Shown in pieces: positions 1 through 6,441 of a stretch of DNA of 6,441 nt. Every line of letters starts with the position of its first letter. Within the stretch, counting starts at the first letter, position 1. The notes under the pieces are model-generated. The model did not search any database, was not told the origin of the DNA, and saw nothing but the letters and a program-made list of their open reading frames with translations. Location of the stretch: contig CAMWUP010000118.1 in NCBI GenBank assembly GCA_947177465.1, positions 1 through 6,441 on the forward strand. The letters run 5' to 3'. This DNA is from an uncultured Lachnospiraceae bacterium. Lineage in GTDB: Bacteria; Bacillota; Clostridia; Lachnospirales; Lachnospiraceae. The position numbers were made by a program, and so were the translations under genes.

Positions 1-812
1 TGTTCAGACAGTGCGGAATCGGTATTGTAAACGGCGATGATTCCCACTGGCAGGAGGTGACGGCAGGGCACACCTGCCTGCTGGAGCGTTTCGGGTTACA
101 GGAGGGCAATGATATACAGGCCTGCGGCCTGCGGCTGGTAAAAAAGCCGGGGGAGCTTGGCGTTGCCTTTACCGTTACAGGGCTGCTCCATATGGATGCA
201 GAGGTGGCTACGCCGGGGCGGTTCAGCGTTTATAATGCACTTGCAGCCATCGCTGTCTGCCGTCATTTCGGCGTTTCCTGCAAAAATATGGAACAGGCGC
301 TGCTTACGGCAAGAGTGAAAGGGCGGATTGAGATGATAAAGGTATCGGATGCCTTTACCGTGCTGATTGACTATGCGCACAATGCCATGAGCTTACAGAG
401 TCTGCTCTTGGCGCTGCGGGAATATGAACCGCACAGGCTGATTTGTCTCTTTGGCTGTGGCGGCAACCGCTCTAAGCTGCGGAGGCTTGAGATGGGAGAG
501 GTCAGCGGAAGACTGGCGGATTTGACAATCATTACCTCGGATAATCCCCGCTATGAAAACCCGCAGGATATCATAGAGGATATAAAGACGGGGATAGCGG
601 GAAGCAAAGGAAATTATATCGTCATTGACGAGCGCAGGGAAGCGATTGCCTACGCCATCAGGCATGGGGAGCCGGACGATATTATTGTACTGGCCGGAAA
701 AGGACATGAGGATTATCAGGAAATCAGAGGAAAGAAATATCCCATGGACGAGAGAGTGCTGATTGCGGATATATTACAGCAGTATGCAGGGGAAAGGATA
801 TCATCATTTTGA
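1..812 (+). CDS. murE: MurE-family Mur ligase (UDP-MurNAc-tripeptide synthetase), 5' partial
   Basis: The reading frame is open from the left edge (first full codon at 3) to TGA at 810-812, giving 269 visible residues. MurE enzymes are usually about 480-500 residues, so roughly the N-terminal half, including the P-loop and the carbamylated lysine, lies outside. The GTG at 57 is an internal valine, not the start, because homologous sequence (an FRQ..IGIVNGDD stretch) precedes it. Visible Mur ligase landmarks are the GRFSVYN motif at 216-236, VKGRIEM just before DYAHN (369-383), GCGGNR (453-470), DNPR (540-551) and GKGHE (696-710). In MurE, DNPR and the GKGHE glutamate contact the third amino acid, and DNPR marks meso-diaminopimelate rather than lysine use. 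The enzyme would add meso-Dap to UDP-MurNAc-L-Ala-D-Glu in the cytoplasm. The signatures are atypical: DYAHNAM replaces DYAHTPD, and the GCGGDRD..KRP block is altered although its second arginine remains. A MurE paralogue with another role is therefore possible. Family is secure, exact reaction less so. Confidence 0.82.
   Translation, partial: FRQCGIGIVNGDDSHWQEVTAGHTCLLERFGLQEGNDIQACGLRLVKKPGELGVAFTVTGLLHMDAEVATPGRFSVYNALAAIAVCRHFGVSCKNMEQALLTARVKGRIEMIKVSDAFTVLIDYAHNAMSLQSLLLALREYEPHRLICLFGCGGNRSKLRRLEMGEVSGRLADLTIITSDNPRYENPQDIIEDIKTGIAGSKGNYIVIDERREAIAYAIRHGEPDDIIVLAGKGHEDYQEIRGKKYPMDERVLIADILQQYAGERISSF
788..812 (+). promoter_or_regulatory. priA ribosome binding site, TTG start and 4-base overlap with murE-like stop
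   Basis: The priA frame has no ATG or GTG near its beginning; the next in-frame ATG is about 100 residues into the conserved N-terminal domain. TTG at 809-811 is the only standard start. It is preceded by a purine-rich stretch (788-798) whose AAAGGA (793-798) lies 10 bases upstream. The TTG shares bases with the TGA (810-812) of the preceding gene, forming a TTGA overlap that suggests translational coupling. The weak start codon and slightly long spacing suggest modest PriA production (inference). Confidence 0.7.
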
Positions 813-3058
813 ACGAAAGATATGCGGATGTTATTATAGATATTGCACATGAGAAGGTGGACCGCCCTTTTCAGTACCGGATTCCGGAGAGGCTCAGGGA
901 GTGCGTTGCGGAAGGGAGCTGCGTCAGAGTGCCGTTTGGCGCGGGCAACCGGCTGCGGAAGGGGTATGTGGTGGCGCTTAAGAACGAGGCTGCGTTTGAA
1001 CCGTCAAAAATCAAAGAGATTGACAGTGTGGAGACAGGCGGCGTTTCTGTGGAAGGCAGGCAGATTCTTCTCGCGGCGTTTCTGAAAAGAAACTATGGCT
1101 CGACCATGATTCAGGCGTTGAAAACCGTGCTTCCTGCCAAAGTGTCCGTCAGGGCTTTAGAGCAGAAGAGCGTGCGCCTCGCTGCAGGGCGCAAGGAGGC
1201 GGAAGCCGCGCTTCTTTTGTTTGAAAAAAAGCATCAGACCGCCAGGGCGCGTCTGCTTAGGGAGCTGCTTTCCGTGGACCGTCTGCCCTATGCGCTTGTG
1301 ACAGGAAAGCTGAATGTCAGCGGTGCGGTCGTAAAAGCGCTTGCAGAGCAGCATATCATATTGGTGGATACGGAGAAGAAGCTGCGCAATCCCATCCGTA
1401 TACAGGCAGAATGTACGGAAAAAAAGAACTTAAGCCCTGCACAGCAGAAAGCCGTGGACACGGTACTTTCCGACTTTGATGCAGGCACGCACAAAACCTA
1501 TCTGCTGCATGGCATAACGGGGAGCGGAAAGACGGAGGTCTATATGAATCTGATAGAGGGGATTCTGGCGCGGGGCAGGCAGGCAGTTGTGCTGATACCG
1601 GAAATTGCCCTGACCTATCAGACGCTTATGCGGTTTTACAGTCGTTTTGGCGACAGGGTATCCGTGATGAATTCCACGCTGTCCGCGGGTGAGAAATATG
1701 ACCAGTGCGAAAGGGCAAAGCGGGGAGAAATCGATATTATCATCGGTCCCCGTTCCGCTTTGTTTACGCCATTTCCCAATATTGGGCTGATTGTCATGGA
1801 CGAGGAGCATGAGAGCAGCTATAAAAGTGAAAGCTCTCCGAAATACCATGCGAGGGAGACGGCAGAGGAGGTGGCGAGACTGCACGGGGCGAGCGTGGTG
1901 CTTGGCTCTGCAACGCCTTCCATGGAGGCAGCATACAGGGCTGCGCAGGGAGAGTACACGCTGCTTTCCCTGACCGAAAGGCTGACGGGAGGACAGCTCC
2001 CCGCAGTTCATGTGGTAGATTTGCGGAAAGAGTTAAAAGAAGGAAACCGCTCTATTTTCAGCAGAAGGCTGCAGGAGCTGCTTGACGACAGGCTGGCAAA
2101 AGGACAGCAGAGTATGCTTTTTATTAACAGGAGAGGGTACGCCGGTTTCGTCTCCTGCCGTGCCTGCGGGCATGTGATGAAATGCCCGCACTGCTCCGTA
2201 TCCCTGTCAGAGCATAAGGGCGGCAGGCTGCTTTGCCACTACTGCGGTTATGAGGAACCTGCAGTCCGAAGCTGTCCAACCTGCAAATCGTCTTATATAT
2301 CAGGCTTCAGGGCGGGAACACAGCAGATTGAAGAAAAGCTGAAGGAGTTGTATCCGGGGGCGCGGGTGCTGCGCATGGATGCAGACACAACGAAGAAAAA
2401 GGAAAGCTATGAAAAGATACTTGCCGCCTTTGCAGGCGGGGAAGCGGATATTCTAATCGGGACACAGATGATTGTAAAAGGGCATGATTTTCCGAATGTG
2501 ACGCTGGTCGGCGTGCTGGCAGCAGATATGTCGCTGTCTGTCGGCGATTACCGCGCTGCGGAGCGCACCTTCCAGCTTCTTGTGCAGGCCGCGGGCAGGG
2601 CAGGAAGAGGCACACTGCCGGGCGAAGTGGTGATACAGACTTACCAGCCCGACAACGCAGCCATTGTCCATGCGGCGGCGCAGGATTATAAAGGCTTTTA
2701 CGAGGAAGAAATCCTGTACAGGGAGCTTCTTCGGTATCCGCCGGTCTGTAATATGATGGCGGTACAGATATTTGCAAAAGAAGAAAAAGCGGGGGAAGAG
2801 CTTGCAGGAAGGCTGTCCAAACTGGCGGAAAGCTTTCAGGATATGACGCAGCGTGCGGACAGGCGGCTTTTGGTAATCGGACCGGCTCCCGCGGCTGTCG
2901 GCAGGGTAAACGATATTTTTCGATTTGTATTCTATGTAAAACATGAAAATTATGGTAAACTGATTGAAGTGAAAGATAAAATAGAGGAACAGGCGTTAGG
3001 CATGCAGCTGAAAAACGAGATGCTGCAGATTGATTTTAATCCTGTCAATGCATTTTAA
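809..3058 (+). CDS. priA: Primosomal protein N' (PriA), replication restart 3'->5' DNA helicase
   Basis: PriA recognises stalled or repaired replication forks and reloads the replicative helicase through primosome partners (DnaD/DnaB/DnaI in Firmicutes). The 749 residues fit the family (732 in E. coli, about 805 in B. subtilis). Residues 1 to about 105 form the 3'-DNA-end binding domain (FQYRIP, VRVPFG), followed by a winged-helix region to about 195. The superfamily 2 helicase core shows Walker A GITGSGKT (235-242), Walker B DEEH (331-334), motif III GSATPS (366-371), INRRGY shortly before the zinc insert, GTQMIVKGHDFP (551-562) and motif VI QAAGRAGRG (593-601). Eight cysteines at 450, 453, 459, 462, 476, 479, 489 and 492 form the two zinc sites typical of PriA. 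Every key residue is intact. The gene starts with TTG, overlaps the upstream ligase gene by 4 bases and lies 43 bases before def, the common Firmicutes order. Confidence 0.97.
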   Translation: MNERYADVIIDIAHEKVDRPFQYRIPERLRECVAEGSCVRVPFGAGNRLRKGYVVALKNEAAFEPSKIKEIDSVETGGVSVEGRQILLAAFLKRNYGSTMIQALKTVLPAKVSVRALEQKSVRLAAGRKEAEAALLLFEKKHQTARARLLRELLSVDRLPYALVTGKLNVSGAVVKALAEQHIILVDTEKKLRNPIRIQAECTEKKNLSPAQQKAVDTVLSDFDAGTHKTYLLHGITGSGKTEVYMNLIEGILARGRQAVVLIPEIALTYQTLMRFYSRFGDRVSVMNSTLSAGEKYDQCERAKRGEIDIIIGPRSALFTPFPNIGLIVMDEEHESSYKSESSPKYHARETAEEVARLHGASVVLGSATPSMEAAYRAAQGEYTLLSLTERLTGGQLPAVHVVDLRKELKEGNRSIFSRRLQELLDDRLAKGQQSMLFINRRGYAGFVSCRACGHVMKCPHCSVSLSEHKGGRLLCHYCGYEEPAVRSCPTCKSSYISGFRAGTQQIEEKLKELYPGARVLRMDADTTKKKESYEKILAAFAGGEADILIGTQMIVKGHDFPNVTLVGVLAADMSLSVGDYRAAERTFQLLVQAAGRAGRGTLPGEVVIQTYQPDNAAIVHAAAQDYKGFYEEEILYRELLRYPPVCNMMAVQIFAKEEKAGEELAGRLSKLAESFQDMTQRADRRLLVIGPAPAAVGRVNDIFRFVFYVKHENYGKLIEVKDKIEEQALGMQLKNEMLQIDFNPVNAF

Positions 3059-3101
3059 ATGATGCTTACGAGAAGACTGTACAGAAAGGGAAGGATAAGA
3101 A
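3059..3101 (+). promoter_or_regulatory. priA-def spacer with def ribosome binding site
   Basis: This is the longest intergenic gap in the window (43 bases). It contains a good Shine-Dalgarno stretch, AAAGGGAAGGA (about 3086-3096), placed suitably before the def ATG at 3102. I see no inverted repeat followed by a T-run and no convincing -35/-10 pair in it, so transcription probably reads through from priA. Confidence 0.65.
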
Positions 3102-3593
3102 ATGGCACTGAGAAATATCAGAGAAATCGGAGATGCGGTATTAACCAAAACCTGCAAAGAGGTAAAGGAGATGACGCCGCGGACGAAGGAGCTAATTGAA
3201 GACATGCTGGATACCATGTACGAGGCGGACGGCGTGGGGCTGGCTGCGCCGCAGGTGGGCGTGCTGAAGAGAATTGTGGTAATCGATGTGACAGGCGAGG
3301 ACCCCTATGTGATGATAAACCCGCGCATTGTCGAGATGAGCGGGGAACAGACAGGGCAGGAGGGATGCTTAAGCGTGCCCGGCAAATACGGCATTGTAAC
3401 CCGCCCCAATTATGTGAAAGCGGTAGCCCTTGATATCGACATGAAGCCTTATGAGGTAGAGGGAACAGAGCTTTTGGCACGTGCCATCTGCCATGAGCTG
3501 GAGCATTTGGACGGGCATCTTTATGTGGAAAAAGCAGAAGGCGGACTGCGGGATGTGGGAGAACCGGAAGAGGAGGAAGCATACGAGGAATGA
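3102..3593 (+). CDS. def: Peptide deformylase
   Basis: Removes the formyl group from the N-terminal formyl-methionine of nascent proteins at the ribosome exit, using a bound metal ion (usually Fe2+). All three family motifs are present: motif 1 GVGLAAPQ (residues 44-51), motif 2 EGCLS (87-91) and motif 3 HELEH (131-135). The metal ligands are Cys89, His131 and His135, and the catalytic base is Glu132. The usual aspartate before the second motif 3 histidine (HEIDH) is glutamate here; this residue does not bind the metal, so activity is expected. At 163 residues it is of normal length. The C-terminus is strongly acidic (EPEEEEAYEE), and the codons for that tail also supply the Shine-Dalgarno sequence for fmt. 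The ATG start has a good ribosome binding site and begins the typical ALRNI-type N-terminus. The 4-base overlap with fmt pairs removal of the formyl group with its addition. Confidence 0.97.
   Translation: MALRNIREIGDAVLTKTCKEVKEMTPRTKELIEDMLDTMYEADGVGLAAPQVGVLKRIVVIDVTGEDPYVMINPRIVEMSGEQTGQEGCLSVPGKYGIVTRPNYVKAVALDIDMKPYEVEGTELLARAICHELEHLDGHLYVEKAEGGLRDVGEPEEEEAYEE
3571..3592 (+). promoter_or_regulatory. fmt ribosome binding site inside the def coding end, ATGA overlap
   Basis: A perfect AGGAGG at 3571-3576 lies within the glutamate codons at the end of def, 13 bases before the fmt ATG (3590-3592). That spacing is longer than the usual 5-10 bases; a second weaker GAGGAA directly abuts the ATG and is too close to serve. 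The def stop TGA (3591-3593) overlaps the fmt ATG, so terminating ribosomes could restart directly and the long spacing may matter little. Confidence 0.65.
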
Positions 3594-4552
3594 GAATCAT
3601 ATTTTTCGGGACGCCGGATTTTGCGGCAGGCGCTTTACAGGCGCTGTTAGACAGCAATCATACGGTAATGGCTGTGGTGACGCAGCCTGACAAGGCAAAG
3701 GGACGGAGCAAAACGCCTGTGTGTTCTCCCGTAAAGGAGTGCGCCGTAAAAGCGGGAATTCCGGTTTTACAGCCGACGCGCGTCAAGTCGCCTGAATCGG
3801 TGGAAGCGCTGAAAGCTTACGGGGCGGATGTTTTTGTTGTAGCAGCATTCGGACAGATACTGTCAAAGGAAATTTTAGATATGCCGCGGTTTGGCTGCCT
3901 GAATATCCATGCCTCGCTGCTTCCCGCATACCGCGGGGCAAGCCCTATCCAGTGGACGGTAATAAACGGAGAGGAAAAAACCGGCGTTACCATTATGCAG
4001 ATGAATGAGGGAATAGATACAGGAGATATTTTATATCAGCGGGAAATCAAGATTGATGAAAAGGAGACGGGAGAGTCCCTTTTTGAAAAGCTTGCCGTGC
4101 TGGGCGCGGCGGCTATCACGGAAGCGCTTGCGCTTCTTTCGGAAGGAAAGCTTGTGCCGACAGCGCAGTGCGAGGAGAAGGCGACGTATACCGGCATGAT
4201 TCATAAGGACATGGGCAGAATCGACTGGAGCATGAGCGCAAAGGAGCTGGAAAGGCTTGTGCGGGGATTAAATTCCTGGCCGAGCGCCTTTACCTTCTGG
4301 GAAGGGAAGCAGCTTAAGATATGGGAGAGCAGCGTCTGCAGGGATGGAGAACTATCCGAAGCCGCCGAATATGCAGAGGAAGCGGCCCCCGGGACTGTTA
4401 TCAGGGTGGAAAAGAACCGTTTTGCCGTCAAGTGCAAAGAAGGAGCGCTCTGGATACTGTCGCTCCAGTTAGAGGGGAAGAAGCGGATGAGCACGCGCGA
4501 CTTTCTTCTCGGCAATGAAATCGGACAGGGAACCGTTCTGGAAGGGAGGTAA
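3590..4552 (+). CDS. fmt: Methionyl-tRNA formyltransferase
   Basis: Transfers a formyl group from 10-formyltetrahydrofolate to Met-tRNAfMet, making the initiator tRNA for bacterial translation. The 320 residues match the family (about 310-320). The N-terminal Rossmann-like catalytic domain begins with MRIIFFGTPDF and includes AAFGQIL and the hallmark HASLLPAYRGASPIQW. The catalytic triad is visible as Asn105 and His107 (NIHASLLP) and Asp143 (GIDTGDIL), with the same spacing as E. coli Asn108/His110/Asp146. From about residue 205 the C-terminal tRNA-binding domain follows, with the usual RIDW and LNSWPSAFTFW stretches. The start is fixed by the conserved N-terminus and the ATGA overlap with def. 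The TAA stop lies 3 bases before the next gene, whose ribosome binding site overlaps the last fmt codons. Nothing is truncated or missing. Confidence 0.97.
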   Translation: MRIIFFGTPDFAAGALQALLDSNHTVMAVVTQPDKAKGRSKTPVCSPVKECAVKAGIPVLQPTRVKSPESVEALKAYGADVFVVAAFGQILSKEILDMPRFGCLNIHASLLPAYRGASPIQWTVINGEEKTGVTIMQMNEGIDTGDILYQREIKIDEKETGESLFEKLAVLGAAAITEALALLSEGKLVPTAQCEEKATYTGMIHKDMGRIDWSMSAKELERLVRGLNSWPSAFTFWEGKQLKIWESSVCRDGELSEAAEYAEEAAPGTVIRVEKNRFAVKCKEGALWILSLQLEGKKRMSTRDFLLGNEIGQGTVLEGR

Positions 4553-4558
4553 AATATG
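4543..4558 (+). promoter_or_regulatory. Strong ribosome binding site of the zinc peptidase gene, overlapping the fmt end
   Basis: AGGGAGGT at 4543-4550 lies 5 bases before the ATG at 4556-4558. It is built from the last sense codons and the first base of the stop codon of fmt. It is among the closest matches to the anti-Shine-Dalgarno in the window and fixes this ATG as the start. Confidence 0.8.
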
Positions 4559-5266
4559 CCGTACTATTATTATTCTTATTATTTTGAGCCAACCTATCTG
4601 CTGGTGATTCTGGGCGCGTTGTTCTGTATGCTGACCGGTGTATGGGTGAACAGCGCCATGAAAAAATATCACAGGCAAGGAAATACGAGGGGGCTGACTG
4701 GCGCTGCGGCGGCGGAGCGAATCCTTCGGGATGCCGGACTCTATGATGTGCGGGTAGAATGTCTTTCCAAGGGCAGCGGTGACCATTACGACCCAAGGAC
4801 AAAGACGGTACGCCTTTCCTATGAAAATTACAATTACGCAACGGTGACGGCTGTGGCGGTAGCGGCACATGAGTGCGGTCATGCAAAGCAGCATCAGGAG
4901 GCGTATGCGCCGCTTAAGCTGCGCACTGCGATGGCGCCTGTCGTTTCCATTGCGAATTATATTGGTATGCCCCTTATTTTTCTGGGCATCCTTTTGAGCT
5001 TTAATCAGACCTTAATCAATATCGGCATTTGGGTATTTGCGGTTGCGGTGATATTTCAGCTTGTTACCCTGCCGGTAGAGTTTAACGCTTCTGCGAGAGC
5101 GCTGCAGAACATCGAAATCAGCGGAATGCTTTCACCTGCCGAGCAGCCCGGGGCCAAAAAGGTTCTGACTGCGGCGGCCATGACCTATGTGGCGGGTGCG
5201 GCGGCAGCTCTTTTACAGCTTCTTCGTCTGATGATTTTATTCGGCGGCAATAGGCGGAACGACTAG
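4556..5266 (+). CDS. yugP: Membrane zinc metallopeptidase, YugP family
   Basis: A 236-residue predicted membrane protein of the YugP-like neutral zinc metallopeptidase family (Pfam Zn_peptidase_2 as I recall it; B. subtilis YugP is of similar size). One hydrophobic helix at about residues 13-31 is followed by a soluble part with the conserved DHYDP and the zinc motif HECGH (105-109: His105, Glu106, His109). Two more helices follow at about 127-148 and 153-172, then LPVEFNAS with Glu175 as the likely third zinc ligand, and a last helix at about 205-229. The motif is complete, so an active membrane-bound peptidase is expected; the substrate is unknown. The N-terminus is odd, with seven tyrosines in the first 14 residues. 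It follows fmt by 3 bases and precedes rsmB by 26 bases, a context seen in Clostridia from memory. This placement does not reveal its role; membrane protein quality control is one guess. Confidence 0.9.
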   Translation: MPYYYYSYYFEPTYLLVILGALFCMLTGVWVNSAMKKYHRQGNTRGLTGAAAAERILRDAGLYDVRVECLSKGSGDHYDPRTKTVRLSYENYNYATVTAVAVAAHECGHAKQHQEAYAPLKLRTAMAPVVSIANYIGMPLIFLGILLSFNQTLINIGIWVFAVAVIFQLVTLPVEFNASARALQNIEISGMLSPAEQPGAKKVLTAAAMTYVAGAAAALLQLLRLMILFGGNRRND

Positions 5267-5280
5267 AGTGAGAAGAAGAG

Positions 5281-5295
5281 AAGGGGAACAGAATG
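5281..5295 (+). promoter_or_regulatory. rsmB ribosome binding site and ATG
   Basis: AAGGGG at 5281-5286 lies 6 bases before the ATG at 5293-5295, in a purine-rich 26-base spacer (5267-5292) with no hairpin. It supports this ATG, which opens a typical NusB-like N-terminus. Confidence 0.7.
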
Positions 5296-6441
5296 GCGGA
5301 AAATATAAGGGAAATTGTGCTGGACATGCTTTTGGAGGAGGAAAAGGGAGCGGCGTACTCACACAGGCTTGTTTTTGATGTCCTCACAAAATATGATTAT
5401 CTGACAGCACAGGAAAAGGCTTTTATCAAGCGGGTGTTTGAGGGAACCATCGAGCGGCGGATAGAGTTGGATTACAGGCTGAATCAGGTGGCGAGCGTGC
5501 CGGTAAAAAAGATGAAGCCGCTTATCCGCAATCTGCTGCGCATGAGCGCTTATCAGATATTTTATATGGACGGTGTGCCTGATGCCGCGGCAGTCAATGA
5601 AGCCGTAAAGCTGGCACAGAAGAGAAAGTTCGTCAGCCTGAAGGGGTTTGTCAATGGTGTGCTGAGGAAGCTTGCCGCCATGGGAGAAGCAGGGCTTCCT
5701 TCGGAGGAGAAGGAGCCGGAAACATTTCTTTCCGTGGCTTTTTCCATGCCGGAGTGGATAGTGGAGCATTTTTTAAGCTTATACGGTTATGAAGAAACCA
5801 AAGCGCTTTTGGCGGCGCTTTTAGCGGTACGTCCCGTTACAATCCGGTTTGCCGCGCGGCTTACTGAGAAGGAGCGGGAATTATTGATACAGAGCTGGTG
5901 TGAGAAAGGGGTCAAGGTATTGCGGCACCCCTATGTAAAGCAGGCATATTATTTGGAAAACTGCGACAATATTGTTTATCTGCCCGGCTTTCGGGAAGGG
6001 AAGTTTACCGTGCAGGATGCCAGCTCCATGCTGGCAGTTGCGGCCGCAGGCATAAGGTCGGGAGATACCGTTCTGGATGTATGTGCGGCTCCGGGCGGAA
6101 AGACTATGCTTGCTGCGGAATATGCCGGTGCGGACGGCAGGGTGGAAGCGCGGGATGTCACAGAAGGAAAGACAGCCAGAATTTCGGAAAATATTGCCCG
6201 CATGGGGCTGGACAACGTAAACGTGAAGGTGTGGGACGCTGCTGTCTTTGACGAGGATGCAGTAGAGAGCGCGGACGTGGTGCTGGCGGATGTTCCCTGT
6301 TCAGGACTGGGGGTTATGGGAAAGAAGCGGGATATTAAGTACAGGCAGAGCAAAGAATCGCTGTCAGAGCTGACGGCACTGCAGAAGGCAATCGTCAGGC
6401 AGGCGGCTTCTTATGTGAAGCCCGAAGGTATCCTCTTATAC
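5293..6441 (+). CDS. rsmB: 16S rRNA (cytosine(967)-C(5))-methyltransferase RsmB, 3' partial
   Basis: The frame runs open from ATG 5293 through the right edge, giving 383 codons with no stop; family members are usually about 430-450 residues. RsmB (Sun/Fmu) methylates C967 of 16S rRNA with S-adenosylmethionine. Residues 1 to about 135 form the NusB-like RNA-binding domain (LLRMSAYQIFYM, AVNEAVKLAQ, GFVNGVLRKL). The methyltransferase domain follows, with FTVQDASSMLA, SAM-binding motif I DVCAAPGGKT (262-271) and motif IV DVPCSG with Cys336. In this family the motif IV cysteine helps product release and the nucleophile is the motif VI cysteine in a YSTC-type motif. The window ends at KPEGILLY, exactly where that motif should begin, so the nucleophile cannot be seen. 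KKRDIKY replaces the more usual K-P-D-I-KY after motif IV, a minor change. Homologous RsmF-type enzymes lack the NusB domain, which supports RsmB. Confidence 0.93.
   Translation, partial: MAENIREIVLDMLLEEEKGAAYSHRLVFDVLTKYDYLTAQEKAFIKRVFEGTIERRIELDYRLNQVASVPVKKMKPLIRNLLRMSAYQIFYMDGVPDAAAVNEAVKLAQKRKFVSLKGFVNGVLRKLAAMGEAGLPSEEKEPETFLSVAFSMPEWIVEHFLSLYGYEETKALLAALLAVRPVTIRFAARLTEKERELLIQSWCEKGVKVLRHPYVKQAYYLENCDNIVYLPGFREGKFTVQDASSMLAVAAAGIRSGDTVLDVCAAPGGKTMLAAEYAGADGRVEARDVTEGKTARISENIARMGLDNVNVKVWDAAVFDEDAVESADVVLADVPCSGLGVMGKKRDIKYRQSKESLSELTALQKAIVRQAASYVKPEGILLY

Larger units (their letters stand above)
1..6441 (+). other. Putative single operon murE-like-priA-def-fmt-yugP-rsmB
   Basis: All six genes point the same way, with junctions of -4, +43, -4, +3 and +26 bases. 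None of the gaps holds a hairpin with a T-run or a convincing promoter, and each downstream gene has its own ribosome binding site. The promoter must lie left of the window, and the transcript continues past the right edge, where rlmN, a PP2C phosphatase and a PASTA kinase often follow in Firmicutes (family knowledge, not seen here). Confidence 0.75.

Noticed and set aside
57..59. GTG at 57 as the start of the first gene
   Set aside because: The frame is open and MurE-like upstream of it to the window edge, no ribosome binding site of suitable spacing decides for it, and a start there would remove the ATP-binding half of the enzyme.
1430..2011. Long minus-strand open frame (193 codons) opposite priA
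   Set aside because: It lies wholly inside the conserved helicase core, its translation resembles no family I know, and the opposite strand shows every PriA motif. It is a frame shadow of a fairly GC-rich gene.
2307..2944. Two overlapping minus-strand open frames opposite the priA zinc insert and C-terminus
   Set aside because: They overlap each other and conserved priA sequence, with low-complexity, Pro/Arg/Cys-rich translations typical of antisense shadows.
2921..2960. AT-rich patch near the end of priA resembling a promoter (TTGTAT and TATGGT)
   Set aside because: The boxes match poorly, their spacing is about 20 bases, and the sequence is explained by conserved PriA C-terminal coding. 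A weak internal promoter for def cannot be excluded but is not supported.
3059..3199. Small plus-strand open frame of 46 codons starting with a double ATG in the priA-def gap
   Set aside because: It has no Shine-Dalgarno sequence before its ATG, is mostly out-of-frame def sequence, and its basic, low-complexity translation has no recognisable motif.
3118..3657. Minus-strand open frame of 179 codons across the def-fmt junction
   Set aside because: Its translation is proline- and arginine-rich without recognisable motifs, and it spans two well-supported genes on the other strand.
4428..4894. Two minus-strand open frames across the fmt-yugP junction
   Set aside because: They overlap each other in different frames and cover real plus-strand coding sequence with its ribosome binding site; no family resemblance.
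5359..6353. Minus-strand open frames opposite rsmB
   Set aside because: The plus strand carries a continuous 383-codon rsmB frame with all expected motifs up to the window edge; the antisense translations are serine/alanine-rich shadows.

Overview
The window is an uninterrupted run of six co-directional (+ strand) housekeeping genes. It reads as a single transcription unit with no internal terminator and no clear internal promoter. The gene set and order (a MurE-type ligase, then priA-def-fmt, a YugP-type zinc peptidase and rsmB), the strong Shine-Dalgarno sites, roughly balanced base composition and free use of AGA/AGG and ATA codons suggest a Gram-positive anaerobe of the Clostridia. A Lachnospiraceae-type genome is my best guess, by inference only.

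Layout: positions 1-812 hold the C-terminal part of a MurE-family Mur ligase, cut by the left edge. It overlaps priA (809-3058, replication restart helicase, TTG start) by 4 bases. A 43-base spacer carrying only a ribosome binding site leads to def (3102-3593, peptide deformylase). def overlaps fmt (3590-4552, Met-tRNA formyltransferase) by 4 bases (ATGA). A membrane zinc metallopeptidase of the YugP family (4556-5266) follows 3 bases after fmt. After 26 more bases comes rsmB (5293 to the right edge, 16S rRNA m5C967 methyltransferase), cut just before its expected second catalytic cysteine motif.

Functionally the operon joins cell-wall precursor synthesis, restart of stalled replication forks, the start and finish of the N-formyl-methionine cycle (Fmt adds the formyl group, Def removes it), a membrane protease and ribosomal RNA modification. 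These are growth-linked functions that would be expressed together. No RNA gene, mobile element, CRISPR array, repeat or gene-free stretch over 300 bases is present. I looked for an undescribed system and found none. The points worth a second look are small: a MurE-family protein with divergent signatures, a tyrosine-rich protease N-terminus, and translation signals that double as coding sequence.
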